Notes: generated from the letters alone by a model not told the origin. A stretch of 36,065 nt of DNA from Clostridium tepidiprofundi DSM 19306 (GCF_001594005.1 NZ_LTBA01000003.1:89537-125601); one strand, 5' to 3'. Shown: positions 1 to 8,914, counted from the first letter of the stretch. Numbers and translations: made by a program.

Positions 1-504
1 AATGAATAACAATGATGAAGTTGCTGCTGAAGGTACTTTAACAAAAGTGGCAGCACAAATAGAAGTAAAAGCAGCTATTACAAGTAATAATGACAGCCAT
101 GCAAACCAAGAGAACAACTTCTTACCTGTATCTCCCATATTTACATGAATAACTTCTCCAATAGACTTACCATCGTGTCTTATAGATGCAAACAAAGCAC
201 CCATATCGTGAACACCACCGAAGAAAATGCTACCTATGATAATCCAAAGCATTACAGGTAACCATCCAAATACTGCTGCAGCTATTGGTCCTACAATTGG
301 ACCTGCACCCGCTATTGATGAGAAATGATGCCCAAGTAACACAGGAGCCTTTGCTGGCACATAATCTACTCCATCTGTTCTAGTATGTGCTGGAGTAGGT
401 CTTTTAGGATCAATACCCCATTTTTTACACAACCATGAACCATAAGTAGAATACGCAACAATAAAAAATACAATTGCAACTAAAACAAGTACTAATGAAT
501 TCAT
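1..504 (-). CDS. cstA: Carbon starvation protein CstA family transporter, N-terminal part (cut by window edge)
   Basis: Reading the minus strand from the ATG at 504 gives 168 uninterrupted codons that run off the window. The translation starts MNSLVLVLVAIVFFIVAYST and contains the CstA-family motifs DPKRPTPAHTRTDG..DYVP, LLGHHFSSIAGAGPIVGP and GGVHDMGALFASIRHDGKSIGE, followed by hydrophobic membrane segments. CstA proteins are many-TM inner-membrane transporters for peptides or pyruvate that are induced on carbon starvation; which substrate applies here cannot be judged. A strong GGGGG ribosome binding site sits 5 bases before the ATG. The gene is read leftward and its C-terminal two thirds or more lie outside the window. 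Family assignment is confident, substrate is not. Confidence 0.93.
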   Translation of the reverse strand, partial: MNSLVLVLVAIVFFIVAYSTYGSWLCKKWGIDPKRPTPAHTRTDGVDYVPAKAPVLLGHHFSSIAGAGPIVGPIAAAVFGWLPVMLWIIIGSIFFGGVHDMGALFASIRHDGKSIGEVIHVNMGDTGKKLFSWFAWLSLLLVIAAFTSICAATFVKVPSAATSSLLFI

Positions 505-579
505 ATTATACCCCCTAGAATTTTTATTTTATAATTTATTTAAATAAATTATAATCCTCCCCACTTAAACACATAATTA

Positions 580-729
580 TAAATGAGCAAATTCCAATCC
601 ATTAAATATAAAATAACATTTTAGTATGACTCTCAAGTATCATCTGGTACAGTAAAACGGTAAAATTCAGTATTACAAATTGAGTTGTCAAGTCATCCGT
701 TACTTATTGTAATGATTTTTGCTCATTTA
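580..729. mobile_element. 150-bp TA-flanked MITE-like element, copy 1
   Basis: A 150-bp block bounded by inverted ends TAAATGAGCAAA / TTTGCTCATTTA. It aligns along its whole length, in reverse orientation, with the 150-bp block at 9852-10001, and its right end with 34080-34152. There is no coding capacity. Both full copies begin and end with TA, as expected of Tc1/mariner/IS630-type insertions, so it is probably a non-autonomous element; the mobilising transposase is not in the window. It fills most of the gap between the cstA start and the next gene. Confidence 0.8.
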
Positions 730-779
730 AAGCACATAATATAACAAGCAAGCCAAAGTACCTCTGTATTCAATACGCC

Positions 780-1292
780 TCACTTAATTTCCATAATTCC
801 ACTTATAATTCTACCTACATCTTTACCCAATCTATTGGTAACGATAATTTTATAAGCTGGATTTACAAAAACAATTTTACCATTTACCCAACCCTTGAAT
901 CCAAATGAAAAACTTCTATAAAATTTAAATCTCTTAACTAACCTAATCACATCTTTATCAACAGTATGGTTGCTACAAATCACAAATGTTACTGCACTGG
1001 ACATATGTTCTTCATCAATATGTACAATTTCATCAACATTTTTCTTTAAAAATTCCTTTACATCATTTAAGTAATCAATAGTTAATTTACCATTTAACTC
1101 TTTATAAAAAATATATTCATGATTTTTAAAAGCATATACTTCAGCTTTTTTTAGGAACATATACTTAGCACTTCTTTGATTAAAAGTAGCAGTCATATCA
1201 AAATCCATATCAAACACTTTTTGGTTGTATTCTATATCAAAATTCCCCTCAATTTTATTAACAAACTCATGTAAAAATTCATTATTATCCAC
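780..1292 (-). CDS. Conserved-looking protein of unknown function (170 aa)
   Basis: I do not recognise this family. The GTG at 1292 (reading VDNNEFLHEF) is chosen as start because AGAAGGGG lies 7 bases upstream; the frame stays open 7 codons further but without a better site. The protein is soluble, without signal peptide or membrane segments. It is mixed alpha/beta with a basic, aromatic C-terminal half (FKFYRSFSFGFKGWVNG) ending VGRIISGIMEIK. It is monocistronic: a MITE-like copy (1309-1381) lies directly upstream and another element (580-729) directly downstream. Codon use resembles its neighbours. Confidence 0.85.
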   Translation of the reverse strand: MDNNEFLHEFVNKIEGNFDIEYNQKVFDMDFDMTATFNQRSAKYMFLKKAEVYAFKNHEYIFYKELNGKLTIDYLNDVKEFLKKNVDEIVHIDEEHMSSAVTFVICSNHTVDKDVIRLVKRFKFYRSFSFGFKGWVNGKIVFVNPAYKIIVTNRLGKDVGRIISGIMEIK

Positions 1293-1308
1293 TTTACGAC
1301 CCCTTCTT

Positions 1309-1381
1309 AGCATTTAAAAAAATAACAAGTCAAAGCTACAAAACACACTACAATACTGACTAATTATTTTTTTAATATCCT
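1309..1381. mobile_element. AGGCAT-family palindromic element, degenerate copy
   Basis: Ends resemble the family termini: left AGCATTTAAAAAAATAACAA followed by GTCAAA, right CTGACTAATTATTTTTTTAA followed by TATCCT. The internal part is unrelated to the long copies at 29996 and 31194. The rest of the gap to 1609 is AT-rich with nothing else I can identify. Confidence 0.6.
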
Positions 1382-1609
1382 TAATATAAAATCAGTTAAA
1401 ACATAATCATTCTAAATTCACTGAATATTTCGTATATATGTTTAATTATACTATATTCTCATTAATAAGTCGATAAATCTATAAATTTTCCCCAAAAAAC
1501 AGCAAGTATTTTTAAAATCATTTAATTTACAGTTTAATTATCTTAAAATAGAATCTCCCTCTGAAATACGAATATTTTGCTTTAACAAAGCAAGTCCACT
1601 TAAATGTGC

Positions 1610-2986
1610 CTAAAGTAAAGGCACTCTAATGCAAAATGTAACACCATCTTTTTCATTATAAGCCTCTATATTCCCTCCATGTTTTTCAACAATCTGCTTT
1701 ACAATTGTTAATCCAAGCCCAAATTTTCCTTTATTACCTTTTTCAAATTGGTTGAATAAATCCCCTATTTTTTCTTCAGGAATATGTTCACCATCATTGT
1801 TAAATTTTATAAATACTGCATTATTTTCCGTCTTTAATATAATATCAATATACTCTTTTGCATATCTCATCTGATTATCCAGTATATTTTCTACAACAAC
1901 TTTCCATTGATCTCTTTTACCTAATATTTTAATATCTTCTAGTTCAATGTTCCACTTAATATTAGTATTACTATATTTAAATCTTTCAACAACATTTTCA
2001 ATAATATTTTTCATATTTACTTCTTCATTTGGTGTTTCATGCCTTGACATATATTCTAATTTTGTCAAATACAATAAATCTCTTATTCTTTTTTGAAGTC
2101 TTTCAGCTTCACTATCAATTACTTTCATAGTGTTTTCAAGATTTCCTTTTGGAAAAATTCCATCTTCAACTGACTGAGCATAACTTCTTATAACCATAAC
2201 AGGTGTCTTAAGTTCGTGTGAAATATGTTGAAGCATATTTTGCTGCATTTCATCCCTTTTTACTAATTCTTTTCTCATTTCTTCAACTGAATCAGATAAT
2301 CTTCCTATTTCATCTTCTCTATCAATAATTATAGGTTCATACCACTCCTTATCTGCTATTTTTTTAACATTTCTTTCTAAAATCTTCAATGGTTTTGTTA
2401 GATATTTAGCAATAATTAATGCTGCCGCTAATGAAATAAAAAATGCAATAAATATTATTATTATTAATTTAGAAAATAACGTTTTTATCAAATTTTTACT
2501 GTATGTATTCCACATATATGACAGAACAAATCCACTTTCACCATTATGATTATACTTAGTTATAATATAGAACATATCAGAACCATTTATTTTTTCAACG
2601 TATCTTTTAGATCTTTCACTTTGACTATTAATTTGTTTATCAATTTTCCTTAAAAACCCCTTAGCTTCCTGTGTGCTTTTTAGCAACTGTAAAAATTTCT
2701 TTCTTGATTCTTCTGAGTCAAATGGATATTTTATGTTTATAACTCTCCTAATATCTTGATGATATTGAATATTATTTATATTAATTCTTTTAAATTTATT
2801 TCTTTTCTTACCCAAAATATTTAATTGTATATACCCTCTCTGTGCTGCGTAAATTGTATTATATGATTCATCTGTAAAAAACTTTTTTATTGTCACAAAC
2901 AACAATATTGATATAGCAATCAATATTATTAATACTATGGCAGTAAAAAATCCCCATATTTGAACAGCTAGAGATTTATTCTTCAC
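1610..2986 (-). CDS. Two-component sensor histidine kinase (HAMP-HisKA-HATPase)
   Basis: Membrane sensor kinase, 458 aa. TM1 is at about residues 10-33, an extracytoplasmic basic sensor loop at about 34-170, TM2 at about 171-195, a HAMP linker at about 195-245, and HisKA with the phospho-acceptor His257 in HISHELKTPV. HATPase boxes follow: N box NILDNQMRYA, a G1-like GEHIPEEKIG and FGLGLTIVKQIVEKHGG. The GTG start at 2986 overlaps the stop of the response regulator by 4 bases (GTGA), so the two are translationally coupled. The neighbouring ABC transporter and exported helical protein suggest sensing of envelope stress or antimicrobial peptides. That role is inferred; the kinase assignment itself is certain. 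Confidence 0.97.
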   Translation of the reverse strand: MKNKSLAVQIWGFFTAIVLIILIAISILLFVTIKKFFTDESYNTIYAAQRGYIQLNILGKKRNKFKRININNIQYHQDIRRVINIKYPFDSEESRKKFLQLLKSTQEAKGFLRKIDKQINSQSERSKRYVEKINGSDMFYIITKYNHNGESGFVLSYMWNTYSKNLIKTLFSKLIIIIFIAFFISLAAALIIAKYLTKPLKILERNVKKIADKEWYEPIIIDREDEIGRLSDSVEEMRKELVKRDEMQQNMLQHISHELKTPVMVIRSYAQSVEDGIFPKGNLENTMKVIDSEAERLQKRIRDLLYLTKLEYMSRHETPNEEVNMKNIIENVVERFKYSNTNIKWNIELEDIKILGKRDQWKVVVENILDNQMRYAKEYIDIILKTENNAVFIKFNNDGEHIPEEKIGDLFNQFEKGNKGKFGLGLTIVKQIVEKHGGNIEAYNEKDGVTFCIRVPLL

Positions 2987-3657
2987 ATAATCACCATCCT
3001 ATATCCAAATCCATATATAGTTTCAATATTAAGTTTAGGCATCTTTTTTCTGAGCCTTCTCACTAAATCATCTACTACTCTGTCATTCCCAAAATAGTCT
3101 TCTCCCCAAATTGAATCAAGTATATTTTCTCTTGAAAATGCTTTACCCTGATTATTGATAAACAGCACTAATAAATCAAATTCTTTTGATGTCAAATCAA
3201 TTATATTATCATATAGCTTTACCATTCTTTTTTCTTCATCTATTTTATAAACTCCAAAACTTTTTAGACTATTATCAGGTATTTTATTAGAATTTTTATA
3301 AACCCTATTCAATAATTTCTTTGTTCTAATAACAAGTTCTCTTGGAAGAAACGGTTTAGATAAATAATCATCGCTTCCCATTTCAAGTCCTATAACTCTA
3401 TCTAAATCTTCATCTCTAGCCGATATAAAAATTACAGGTATATTCTCACAGTCGTTTTTTATTTCCTTTATCAATTGGTAGCCATCTATATCAGGCAACA
3501 TAATATCCAAGATCCACAAATCTGGTCTATTTTTTATGTTTTTTTGTGCATCAACTCCATTTAAAAATGATTTCACATTCCAACCTTCTTTTTCTAAATA
3601 CGATTTTAAAATATTATTTAGATTTTCTTCATCTTCAACAAGATAAATATTATACAT
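2983..3657 (-). CDS. OmpR/PhoB-family response regulator
   Basis: 224 aa. The receiver domain (about 1-115) has the acidic pocket VEDEE, phospho-acceptor Asp51 (LDIMLPDIDGY) and the conserved Lys in YLSKPF. The winged-helix Trans_reg_C domain (about 130-222) has LTSKEFDLLVLF and the recognition-helix region VVDDLVRRLRKK, ending IETIYGFGYRM. AAAGG lies about 11 bases before the ATG. It precedes and overlaps the cognate kinase gene. It probably regulates the upstream exported-protein and ABC genes, though no direct-repeat operator was located. Confidence 0.97.
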   Translation of the reverse strand: MYNIYLVEDEENLNNILKSYLEKEGWNVKSFLNGVDAQKNIKNRPDLWILDIMLPDIDGYQLIKEIKNDCENIPVIFISARDEDLDRVIGLEMGSDDYLSKPFLPRELVIRTKKLLNRVYKNSNKIPDNSLKSFGVYKIDEEKRMVKLYDNIIDLTSKEFDLLVLFINNQGKAFSRENILDSIWGEDYFGNDRVVDDLVRRLRKKMPKLNIETIYGFGYRMVIM

Positions 3658-3682
3658 AAATCATCAATCCTTTCTACTACTA

Positions 3683-3743
3683 AGGCATTTGAAAGAAAAT
3701 AACAAGTCAAATATACTGACTTATTATCTATTTGAATATATCT
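3683..3743. mobile_element. AGGCAT-family palindromic element (61 bp)
   Basis: Starts AGGCATTTGAAAGAAAATAA and ends in a degenerate inverted copy (CTGACTTATTATCTATTTGA followed by ATATATCT). It lies between the response regulator and the lysine-rich protein gene, just upstream of the response-regulator ribosome binding site. A second copy follows at 3774, making a tandem pair. Confidence 0.7.
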
Positions 3744-3773
3744 AATAAAATTATACAACAATTAATAAATTTA

Positions 3774-3843
3774 AGGCATATGAAAGTAAATAATATATCA
3801 AATATACTAAGTATACTAGCTTGTTATTTATTTAAATATACCT
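3774..3843. mobile_element. AGGCAT-family palindromic element (70 bp), second of a tandem pair
   Basis: Starts AGGCATATGAAAGTAAATAA and ends GCTTGTTATTTATTTAAATA followed by TACCT; the ends pair as an imperfect inverted repeat. It is separated by about 30 bases from the copy at 3683-3743 and abuts the terminator at 3851. Confidence 0.7.
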
Positions 3844-3850
3844 AAACATT

Positions 3851-3880
3851 AAATAAAACGCGGTTTCCCGCGTTTTATTT
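3851..3880 (-). terminator. Rho-independent terminator of the lysine-rich protein gene
   Basis: Perfect 13-bp stem AAATAAAACGCGG / CCGCGTTTTATTT with a 4-base loop, partly overlapping the TAA stop. On the minus strand the 3' arm is T-rich. It separates the lysine-rich gene from the two-component genes, so the latter may depend on read-through or their own promoter. Confidence 0.85.
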
Positions 3881-4655
3881 AAAAGTTTTGCAAATTTTCT
3901 ATTCTAGTTTTAAACATATCATTCAATTTATGTGCATTTTCGTAAAAAGCATTTATCGAAGTCTTGATTGCATCTGCATCTTCTTTTTTTATTGCTTCTT
4001 TAAAACTCTTCCATTCTTTTCTCATTTGTTCTCTTATTGCTTTAGCTGATTCCCTGTAATTTTCACGTTCTTGTTTTAATCCTTGTTTCCTTTCACTTAT
4101 GTTATCTTTAATTTCTTTTCTCTTTTCTTTCATTAACGCTTTAGCCTCTTCTTTTGTCATTTCTCCATTTTTTACTTTTTCAATAATTTCCTTTCTTTGC
4201 TCTAAACGTTTTTGAAAATTCTCAGCTCTTAGCTCATCTAGTTTAGTCCATCTTCCCTTTAATATATCATCCATTTTAGCCCTTAAATCCATTCTTTCAT
4301 TATAAATTGCATTCCATTTATCAGAAATACCTGGTACATATTTTTCACCTTTTGAAATAACTTCGCTCATACTTTCATATCTAGTTTTCAACTTTTCTGT
4401 TCTCTTAGCTCTTTTCTCAATAAAATGCTGTCTTCTATCTTGTACTTTATTTTCCCACTTTTGTTTATTTACCTGCCATCTTTCAGTAATATTATTAATT
4501 TTATGTTCTTGTTTTGCATCCCATTTCTGCATAATTTTTGTCTGTTTGTTGCTTGTAACAGCTCCTGTACTTGGTTCATCTGCTAATACTACATTTGGCA
4601 ACATCAAAGTTGCTGCTAAAACTGATGGTATTACTACTTTCTTCAAATCTAACAT
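3879..4655 (-). CDS. Exported lysine-rich, all-helical protein of unknown function (258 aa)
   Basis: The N-terminus MLDLKKVVIPSVLAATLMLP with an LADEP junction is a Sec signal peptide. The mature part is almost entirely predicted helix, dense in Lys/Arg/Glu, with repeated KMDDILKGRW-, KEEAKALMKEKRKEIK- and KQGLKQERENYRESA-like heptads, i.e. coiled-coil propensity. The ATG at 4655 is chosen over the one at 4661 because AAGGAG lies 8 bases before it. It sits between an ABC transporter and a two-component system. By position and architecture it is reminiscent of exported helical stress proteins such as Spy/CpxP, but I see no homology and this is only analogy. Confidence 0.9.
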   Translation of the reverse strand: MLDLKKVVIPSVLAATLMLPNVVLADEPSTGAVTSNKQTKIMQKWDAKQEHKINNITERWQVNKQKWENKVQDRRQHFIEKRAKRTEKLKTRYESMSEVISKGEKYVPGISDKWNAIYNERMDLRAKMDDILKGRWTKLDELRAENFQKRLEQRKEIIEKVKNGEMTKEEAKALMKEKRKEIKDNISERKQGLKQERENYRESAKAIREQMRKEWKSFKEAIKKEDADAIKTSINAFYENAHKLNDMFKTRIENLQNF

Positions 4656-4770
4656 ATTCATCTCTCCTTTTCATTTCTTATTCCCTCTTATTTGTAACTT
4701 AAGTATAATAAATAATTTTGGAATAATTATAATGAAATTGTGTGAAATTATGTGAAAAGTTTTATAAGTA

Positions 4771-5469
4771 CTACCATTCAACTTCTTCTGCAGAAATTTT
4801 ATCAATATTTTTGCAAATAGAAGTTATCTCTCCACTTCTAAGTTTAATTATTTTATCAGACATTTTACTAATTGCAATATTATGAGTAACTATAATAATA
4901 GTTGCATCGTATTCACTGTTGATTTTTTCTATAAGTTTTAACAATTCCTTTGATGTAACATAATCCAACGCTCCAGTTGGTTCATCACATAAAAGTATAT
5001 CAGGATTTTTGGCAACAGCTCTAGCAATAGATACCCTCTGTTGTTCTCCTCCACTTAATTCAGAAGGAAATTTGTCCTTATTGTCATACATACCAACCGA
5101 TTCTAAAACCTTCCCGATATCCAAAGGATTTTCACTAATATTAGTAGCAACTTCTACATTTTCCCACACTGTTAAATTAGGAATAAGATTATAGAATTGA
5201 AAAACAAATCCAACCTTATCTCTTCTATACTTAGTAAGTTTATCGTCTTTAAGTGATGATATTTCCAAATCTCCAATAATGATTTTTCCTTCATCAACTT
5301 TATCTATACCTCCAATAGCATTCAGAAGTGTAGATTTACCTGAACCTGACGGACCTAAAATCGTAACTATTTCCCCTTTATCTATATCTAAACTTACATT
5401 TTTTAGTGCCCAAAAATCACGTCCTGCCATATTATATTTTTTACTTACATTTTCCACTTTGATTTTCAT
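4771..5469 (-). CDS. ABC transporter ATP-binding protein (MacB/LolD/BceA-type)
   Basis: 232 aa ABC ATPase: Walker A GPSGSGKS at about 39-46, Q-loop FQFYNLIPNLTV, signature LSGGEQQR, Walker B ILLCDEPTGALD and H-loop VTHN. The pattern belongs to the subfamily that pairs with FtsX-like permeases and drives extrusion, lipoprotein release or peptide sensing. A GGGGG motif lies upstream of the ATG. It follows the permease gene by 11 bases in the same operon. Confidence 0.97.
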   Translation of the reverse strand: MKIKVENVSKKYNMAGRDFWALKNVSLDIDKGEIVTILGPSGSGKSTLLNAIGGIDKVDEGKIIIGDLEISSLKDDKLTKYRRDKVGFVFQFYNLIPNLTVWENVEVATNISENPLDIGKVLESVGMYDNKDKFPSELSGGEQQRVSIARAVAKNPDILLCDEPTGALDYVTSKELLKLIEKINSEYDATIIIVTHNIAISKMSDKIIKLRSGEITSICKNIDKISAEEVEW

Positions 5470-5480
5470 AAATTTTCCCC

Positions 5481-7712
5481 CTATTCATTTCTGTTTTTGA
5501 GGCTTTCACTCATTGATATTCCTATTACTTTTCTTCTGTTTGCTATTATTGATACTTCATACGCTACTAATATAAATACACTTCCTAAAAAAATATTAAT
5601 ATTATTTAATTTTGTTGGAATAGTATAATTCATTTCTTTAGTCATTATTTCAAAAAATTTACCCAATAGTACATAAAGTAACGGAATTGAAATTATATAT
5701 CCTAAAATCACCAATACAGTGTTGCTTTTTAATATTAAACTGTAAATTTGCTTATCTTTGTATCCTAATACTTTAAGCATAGATATGTTTTGTTTGTTTT
5801 CCTCAATAATTAAAGATGTTACAATATAAATTACAATCAACCCTATAATAAATGAAACTAACGATATCACCCCAATCATTGATTTAAATGGTTTCATTAA
5901 TGATTGATATCCATCTAAAATTTCATTTCTGGTACTAACATTTACTGATTCATTATCCTTTAAGTCAATCTTGTCTTTTGAGTACACTTCAATATAACTT
6001 CCTTTAGGATAACCATTAAGTGAATTAAATTTAATTAGTGGCATAAAAACAAATTCACCAATATAAGTTTCAGCAATGTTATCAATTTTAATTTTGAATT
6101 TCTTTGAATTTAATTTATTTTTGACCTCAATCGAATCTCCTATATTTATGTTTAATTTATCTGCTAATGGTCTTGTAATTATTACATTATCAAGATTTAG
6201 AAGATTTTTATTATTATCTCTAAGTTTTAGATATTTTGCATTCTTCTGAACACCATATATTATAAAAACATTATCATCGCTTTTAGGTGAAGTTACGGTA
6301 CAAGGTGAAAAGGATATTTTGTCAGTTTTATTTAATTCTTTAAATTGAAATCCGTTAAATCTATAATCATATTGATAATTATATGTTTCAATATAGCTTT
6401 TATTAAGAGCATAATCCATTGAATCTTTCGTTGCAAAACCAATTAATAAAAGCATAGATGCAAAGGTAACTCCTAATATCATAAAAACACTTCTAGGTAT
6501 ATTCCTAACTACTTCTCTTATCCTAAATTTTGTAACAAAACTATATTTGTTTAATTTAATTTTTTTCTCCAATATATTTACTTTACTTTTGTTAACTCCG
6601 CCCTTCATAAGTTTTAATGGAGATAATTTCAATGCCCTATTAACAACTAGATATGTTGTAGGAATTAAAAAAACAAATGGAAGTATCAAGCTAATTACTA
6701 AATATCCAAAATAATATTTAACACTTAAAAGAGGTATATCATAAAAACTTGTTGTAAATTCCAAAAATGGTTTACAAAAAAGCATTCCCAATACAGTACC
6801 TATTAAACTCCCAACTATAGATATAATAAATGAATATCTCAAATAATGTCTTAATATTTCCTCTTTCCTATATCCAAGTGCATAAAGTGTTCCTATTTGA
6901 ATGTATTCTTTTTTTATAAGTCTGCTAATTACAACCGATATCAAAATGCAAGTTAATAATATTATCGCACCTGGTAGATATTTTCCCATTGGATCTAATC
7001 CTTTAAGATCATTATCAACAAAACTTATTCTCATATTATCCTTTTTGTCAATCCATTTAATAACAAAATTATTTTTATTTAAGTAATCTAGCATACTTTT
7101 CTTATTATCTTCTAAAAATTTAATACTGTAGTATGAAGAATATTTATTAAATTGATTAAATGTATCATCTGAAACTATTCCAAAACCAAATGCTTTAGGA
7201 TTCTTAAACATATCACCTTCTGATTTAACTGGGAAAACATAATCTGGCACAACAGCATAACCTACTACTTTTAATTTTTCTCCTTCTATTTCAATAGTAC
7301 TATCAATACTCAGCTTATTGGCTTTTGCAAAATTAGGTTCGAGTAAAATTTCATTTTTATTTTTAAGCCCTTTTCCCTTTACCACTACATATTTGTCAAT
7401 CTTATCTGTTTTCTTTAGAACTCTTAATTCAGTATTGCCATCTATTTTATAGTCAAATAATTTTCTTTCCTCCAATATAGCATTGTAATTATTTTCAATT
7501 TCAGAAATGTTACTTATAGGATTTTGTGTCACAAAGCTAGCATCTTCCAAAATATAATTTTTTCTAAACTCACTAAGATTATTTATGATATTATTCCCAG
7601 GTATGTTAAACACACTGAATAGCATGCAACTTATAATTATAAGCATAATAGAACCCAGATATTGAGACTTATTTTTGAACATAACCCTTTTCACTTTTCT
7701 ATCAATAACCAT
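5481..7712 (-). CDS. FtsX-family ABC transporter permease (743 aa)
   Basis: Integral membrane partner of the ATPase at 4771-5469. It has an N-terminal TM (about 14-34), a large extracytoplasmic region (about 35-245), a block of three TMs (about 248-360), another TM (about 410-430), a second extracytoplasmic domain, and three C-terminal TMs (about 615-735). This is the duplicated MacB_PCD/FtsX layout. The FtsX signature RKEEILRHYLRYSF and its duplicate GYKDKQIYSLILKS are visible. The family moves lipoproteins or peptides, or transduces signals, rather than importing solutes. It is first in the operon; the ATG at 7712 is preceded by GAGG and AAAGG. Confidence 0.95.
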   Translation of the reverse strand: MVIDRKVKRVMFKNKSQYLGSIMLIIISCMLFSVFNIPGNNIINNLSEFRKNYILEDASFVTQNPISNISEIENNYNAILEERKLFDYKIDGNTELRVLKKTDKIDKYVVVKGKGLKNKNEILLEPNFAKANKLSIDSTIEIEGEKLKVVGYAVVPDYVFPVKSEGDMFKNPKAFGFGIVSDDTFNQFNKYSSYYSIKFLEDNKKSMLDYLNKNNFVIKWIDKKDNMRISFVDNDLKGLDPMGKYLPGAIILLTCILISVVISRLIKKEYIQIGTLYALGYRKEEILRHYLRYSFIISIVGSLIGTVLGMLFCKPFLEFTTSFYDIPLLSVKYYFGYLVISLILPFVFLIPTTYLVVNRALKLSPLKLMKGGVNKSKVNILEKKIKLNKYSFVTKFRIREVVRNIPRSVFMILGVTFASMLLLIGFATKDSMDYALNKSYIETYNYQYDYRFNGFQFKELNKTDKISFSPCTVTSPKSDDNVFIIYGVQKNAKYLKLRDNNKNLLNLDNVIITRPLADKLNINIGDSIEVKNKLNSKKFKIKIDNIAETYIGEFVFMPLIKFNSLNGYPKGSYIEVYSKDKIDLKDNESVNVSTRNEILDGYQSLMKPFKSMIGVISLVSFIIGLIVIYIVTSLIIEENKQNISMLKVLGYKDKQIYSLILKSNTVLVILGYIISIPLLYVLLGKFFEIMTKEMNYTIPTKLNNINIFLGSVFILVAYEVSIIANRRKVIGISMSESLKNRNE

Positions 7713-7789
7713 TATACCTCAATCCTTTCTTTTGTTTCTATATTAATAATTATATCCCTGATTTCTTATCAAGTCGAATAATTCACAAA

Positions 7790-7822
7790 AATAGAGGCCA
7801 CCTTAATTAGGCAGCCCCTATA
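7790..7822 (-). terminator. Terminator of the cysteine-rich protein gene
   Basis: Imperfect GC-rich hairpin (ATAGAGGCCACCT ... AGGCAGCCCCTAT) downstream of the stop at 7843. On the minus strand it is followed by ATTTTTG. It also insulates the ABC operon that starts at 7712. Confidence 0.7.
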
Positions 7823-7842
7823 ATATTTAAAAGTTTATAACA

Positions 7843-8073
7843 TTATCCTCTGCATGAACATGAACATGATGGGAAAAACGTCATAGAACAAACCTTGCAT
7901 TTTGGTATAACTGTTAATCTATTGCAACTATCACATACCTTAATAGATTCTCCATCATCACAAACTAATCTACCGCTTACATTTACACAGTGGCATCCAC
8001 ATTCATATAACACTTTTACACAACATCCACAACCACAATTATCGTTGTAATAATTATTGTTACAATTCACCAC
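7843..8073 (-). CDS. Small cysteine-rich protein (76 aa)
   Basis: Seventeen Cys in 76 residues, arranged as CGCGCC, CGCHC, CDSC, CKVC and CSCSC. There is no signal peptide. The pattern could be a metal-binding protein or a disulfide-crosslinked spore-coat component; the N-terminal Asn/Tyr stretch (NCNNNYYNDN) is typical of coat-like proteins. GTG start with AAGGAGG 5 bases upstream; the second GTG codon is an alternative. It is monocistronic, with a perfect stem-loop (8093-8121) immediately upstream of the ribosome binding site. Confidence 0.85.
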   Translation of the reverse strand: MVNCNNNYYNDNCGCGCCVKVLYECGCHCVNVSGRLVCDDGESIKVCDSCNRLTVIPKCKVCSMTFFPSCSCSCRG

Positions 8074-8092
8074 TATTACCTCCTTTTTCTCA

Positions 8093-8121
8093 CAGATATA
8101 ATAATTTACTTATTATATCTG
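8093..8121 (-). promoter_or_regulatory. Perfect 12-bp inverted repeat just upstream of the RBS of the Cys-rich gene
   Basis: CAGATATAATAA, 5-base loop, TTATTATATCTG. It ends a few bases from the AAGGAGG ribosome binding site. It could be an operator or a 5'-UTR stem-loop; it has no terminator T-run. Confidence 0.6.
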
Positions 8122-8209
8122 TATGTAGTCCATTTTTATTTCTCGCTTTAATTTCACTACTGTATTTTATAATATATTATATTATATTAAGTTTGTATAT
8201 AAAGTGACC

Positions 8210-8413
8210 CTAAAAAATAAGCTCTAAAGACTTTATATTACCAAAACTTATTTTTTCATTCATAATGTCAATTGTTGTATCTGATAATATATCTTTATCT
8301 CCCAATATAAGTTGAATTATTCTAACATAATTTAAATTTTTAGCTATAATATCTGTCTGCTTTTCATTAAAAAAATACTCCCTACCATCTTTGAGCTTTA
8401 AATGTAACTTCAT
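8210..8413 (-). CDS. Small protein of unknown function (67 aa)
   Basis: Starts MKLHLKLKDGREYFFNEKQT at the ATG at 8413, with AGGAG 7 bases upstream; the seven codons further upstream lie across the ribosome binding site and are excluded. A soluble alpha/beta mini-protein with two amphipathic beta strands, a helical middle and a C-terminal FGNIKSLELIF. It is divergent from the TPR gene across a 500-bp gap. Family not recognised. Confidence 0.75.
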   Translation of the reverse strand: MKLHLKLKDGREYFFNEKQTDIIAKNLNYVRIIQLILGDKDILSDTTIDIMNEKISFGNIKSLELIF

Positions 8414-8757
8414 ACTAATACTCCTGACTAACATTAATCTAGTTCATTATATTCAATATAATGTTTCAACGTTACTCAATAACTTTAATCAAAACGAATT
8501 TACTACTTGCTATTTCTTACCCACCATTACAATTTTTCTATCATTTTTAATGTAAAGTATTTTCTCTCAAAAAGTATTTCTAAATTTCTTTTTTAATTAA
8601 ATATTATTAACTTACCATATAGAATATTGCTTTATATTACCTATTGCATTTCAATTCCTATTATATTTGAGAAAAAACAATGATATTATGCAAAATAATG
8701 TCTTTTTTTTTATTTTTGAATGGACTATATTTGACAATTTTTTCTTGCATTATATGG

Positions 8758-8763
8758 TATAAT
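8758..8763 (+). promoter_or_regulatory. Candidate extended -10 promoter of the TPR gene
   Basis: TGGTATAAT is an extended -10 element. TTGACA at 8731-8736 is 21 bases upstream, too far for a normal -35, so the extended -10 probably dominates. This gives a leader of about 155 bases. The region 8414-8730 otherwise holds no gene or element I can identify. Confidence 0.5.
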
Positions 8764-8867
8764 CTTCGTTAGATAAGCTTATCAAAGTCCGAAATCAATA
8801 ATTTAAATAGTAAGCTGTAAATAAAACAGGTATAAATAAGTTAAAATCAAGTCTTATGTAAATTCAT

Positions 8868-8914
8868 AATAGCAACTATTCTTAATAATATTTAAGAATA
8901 GTCTGCTATTTTTC
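8868..8914 (+). terminator. Attenuator-like terminator in the leader of the TPR gene
   Basis: A long stem (AATAGCA and ACTATTCTTAA pairing with TTAAGAATAGT and TGCTATT) ends in TTTTTC, and the AGGAGGG ribosome binding site starts two bases later. A terminator placed between promoter and gene implies conditional read-through. I do not recognise the preceding leader (8770-8867) as a known riboswitch. Confidence 0.7.
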
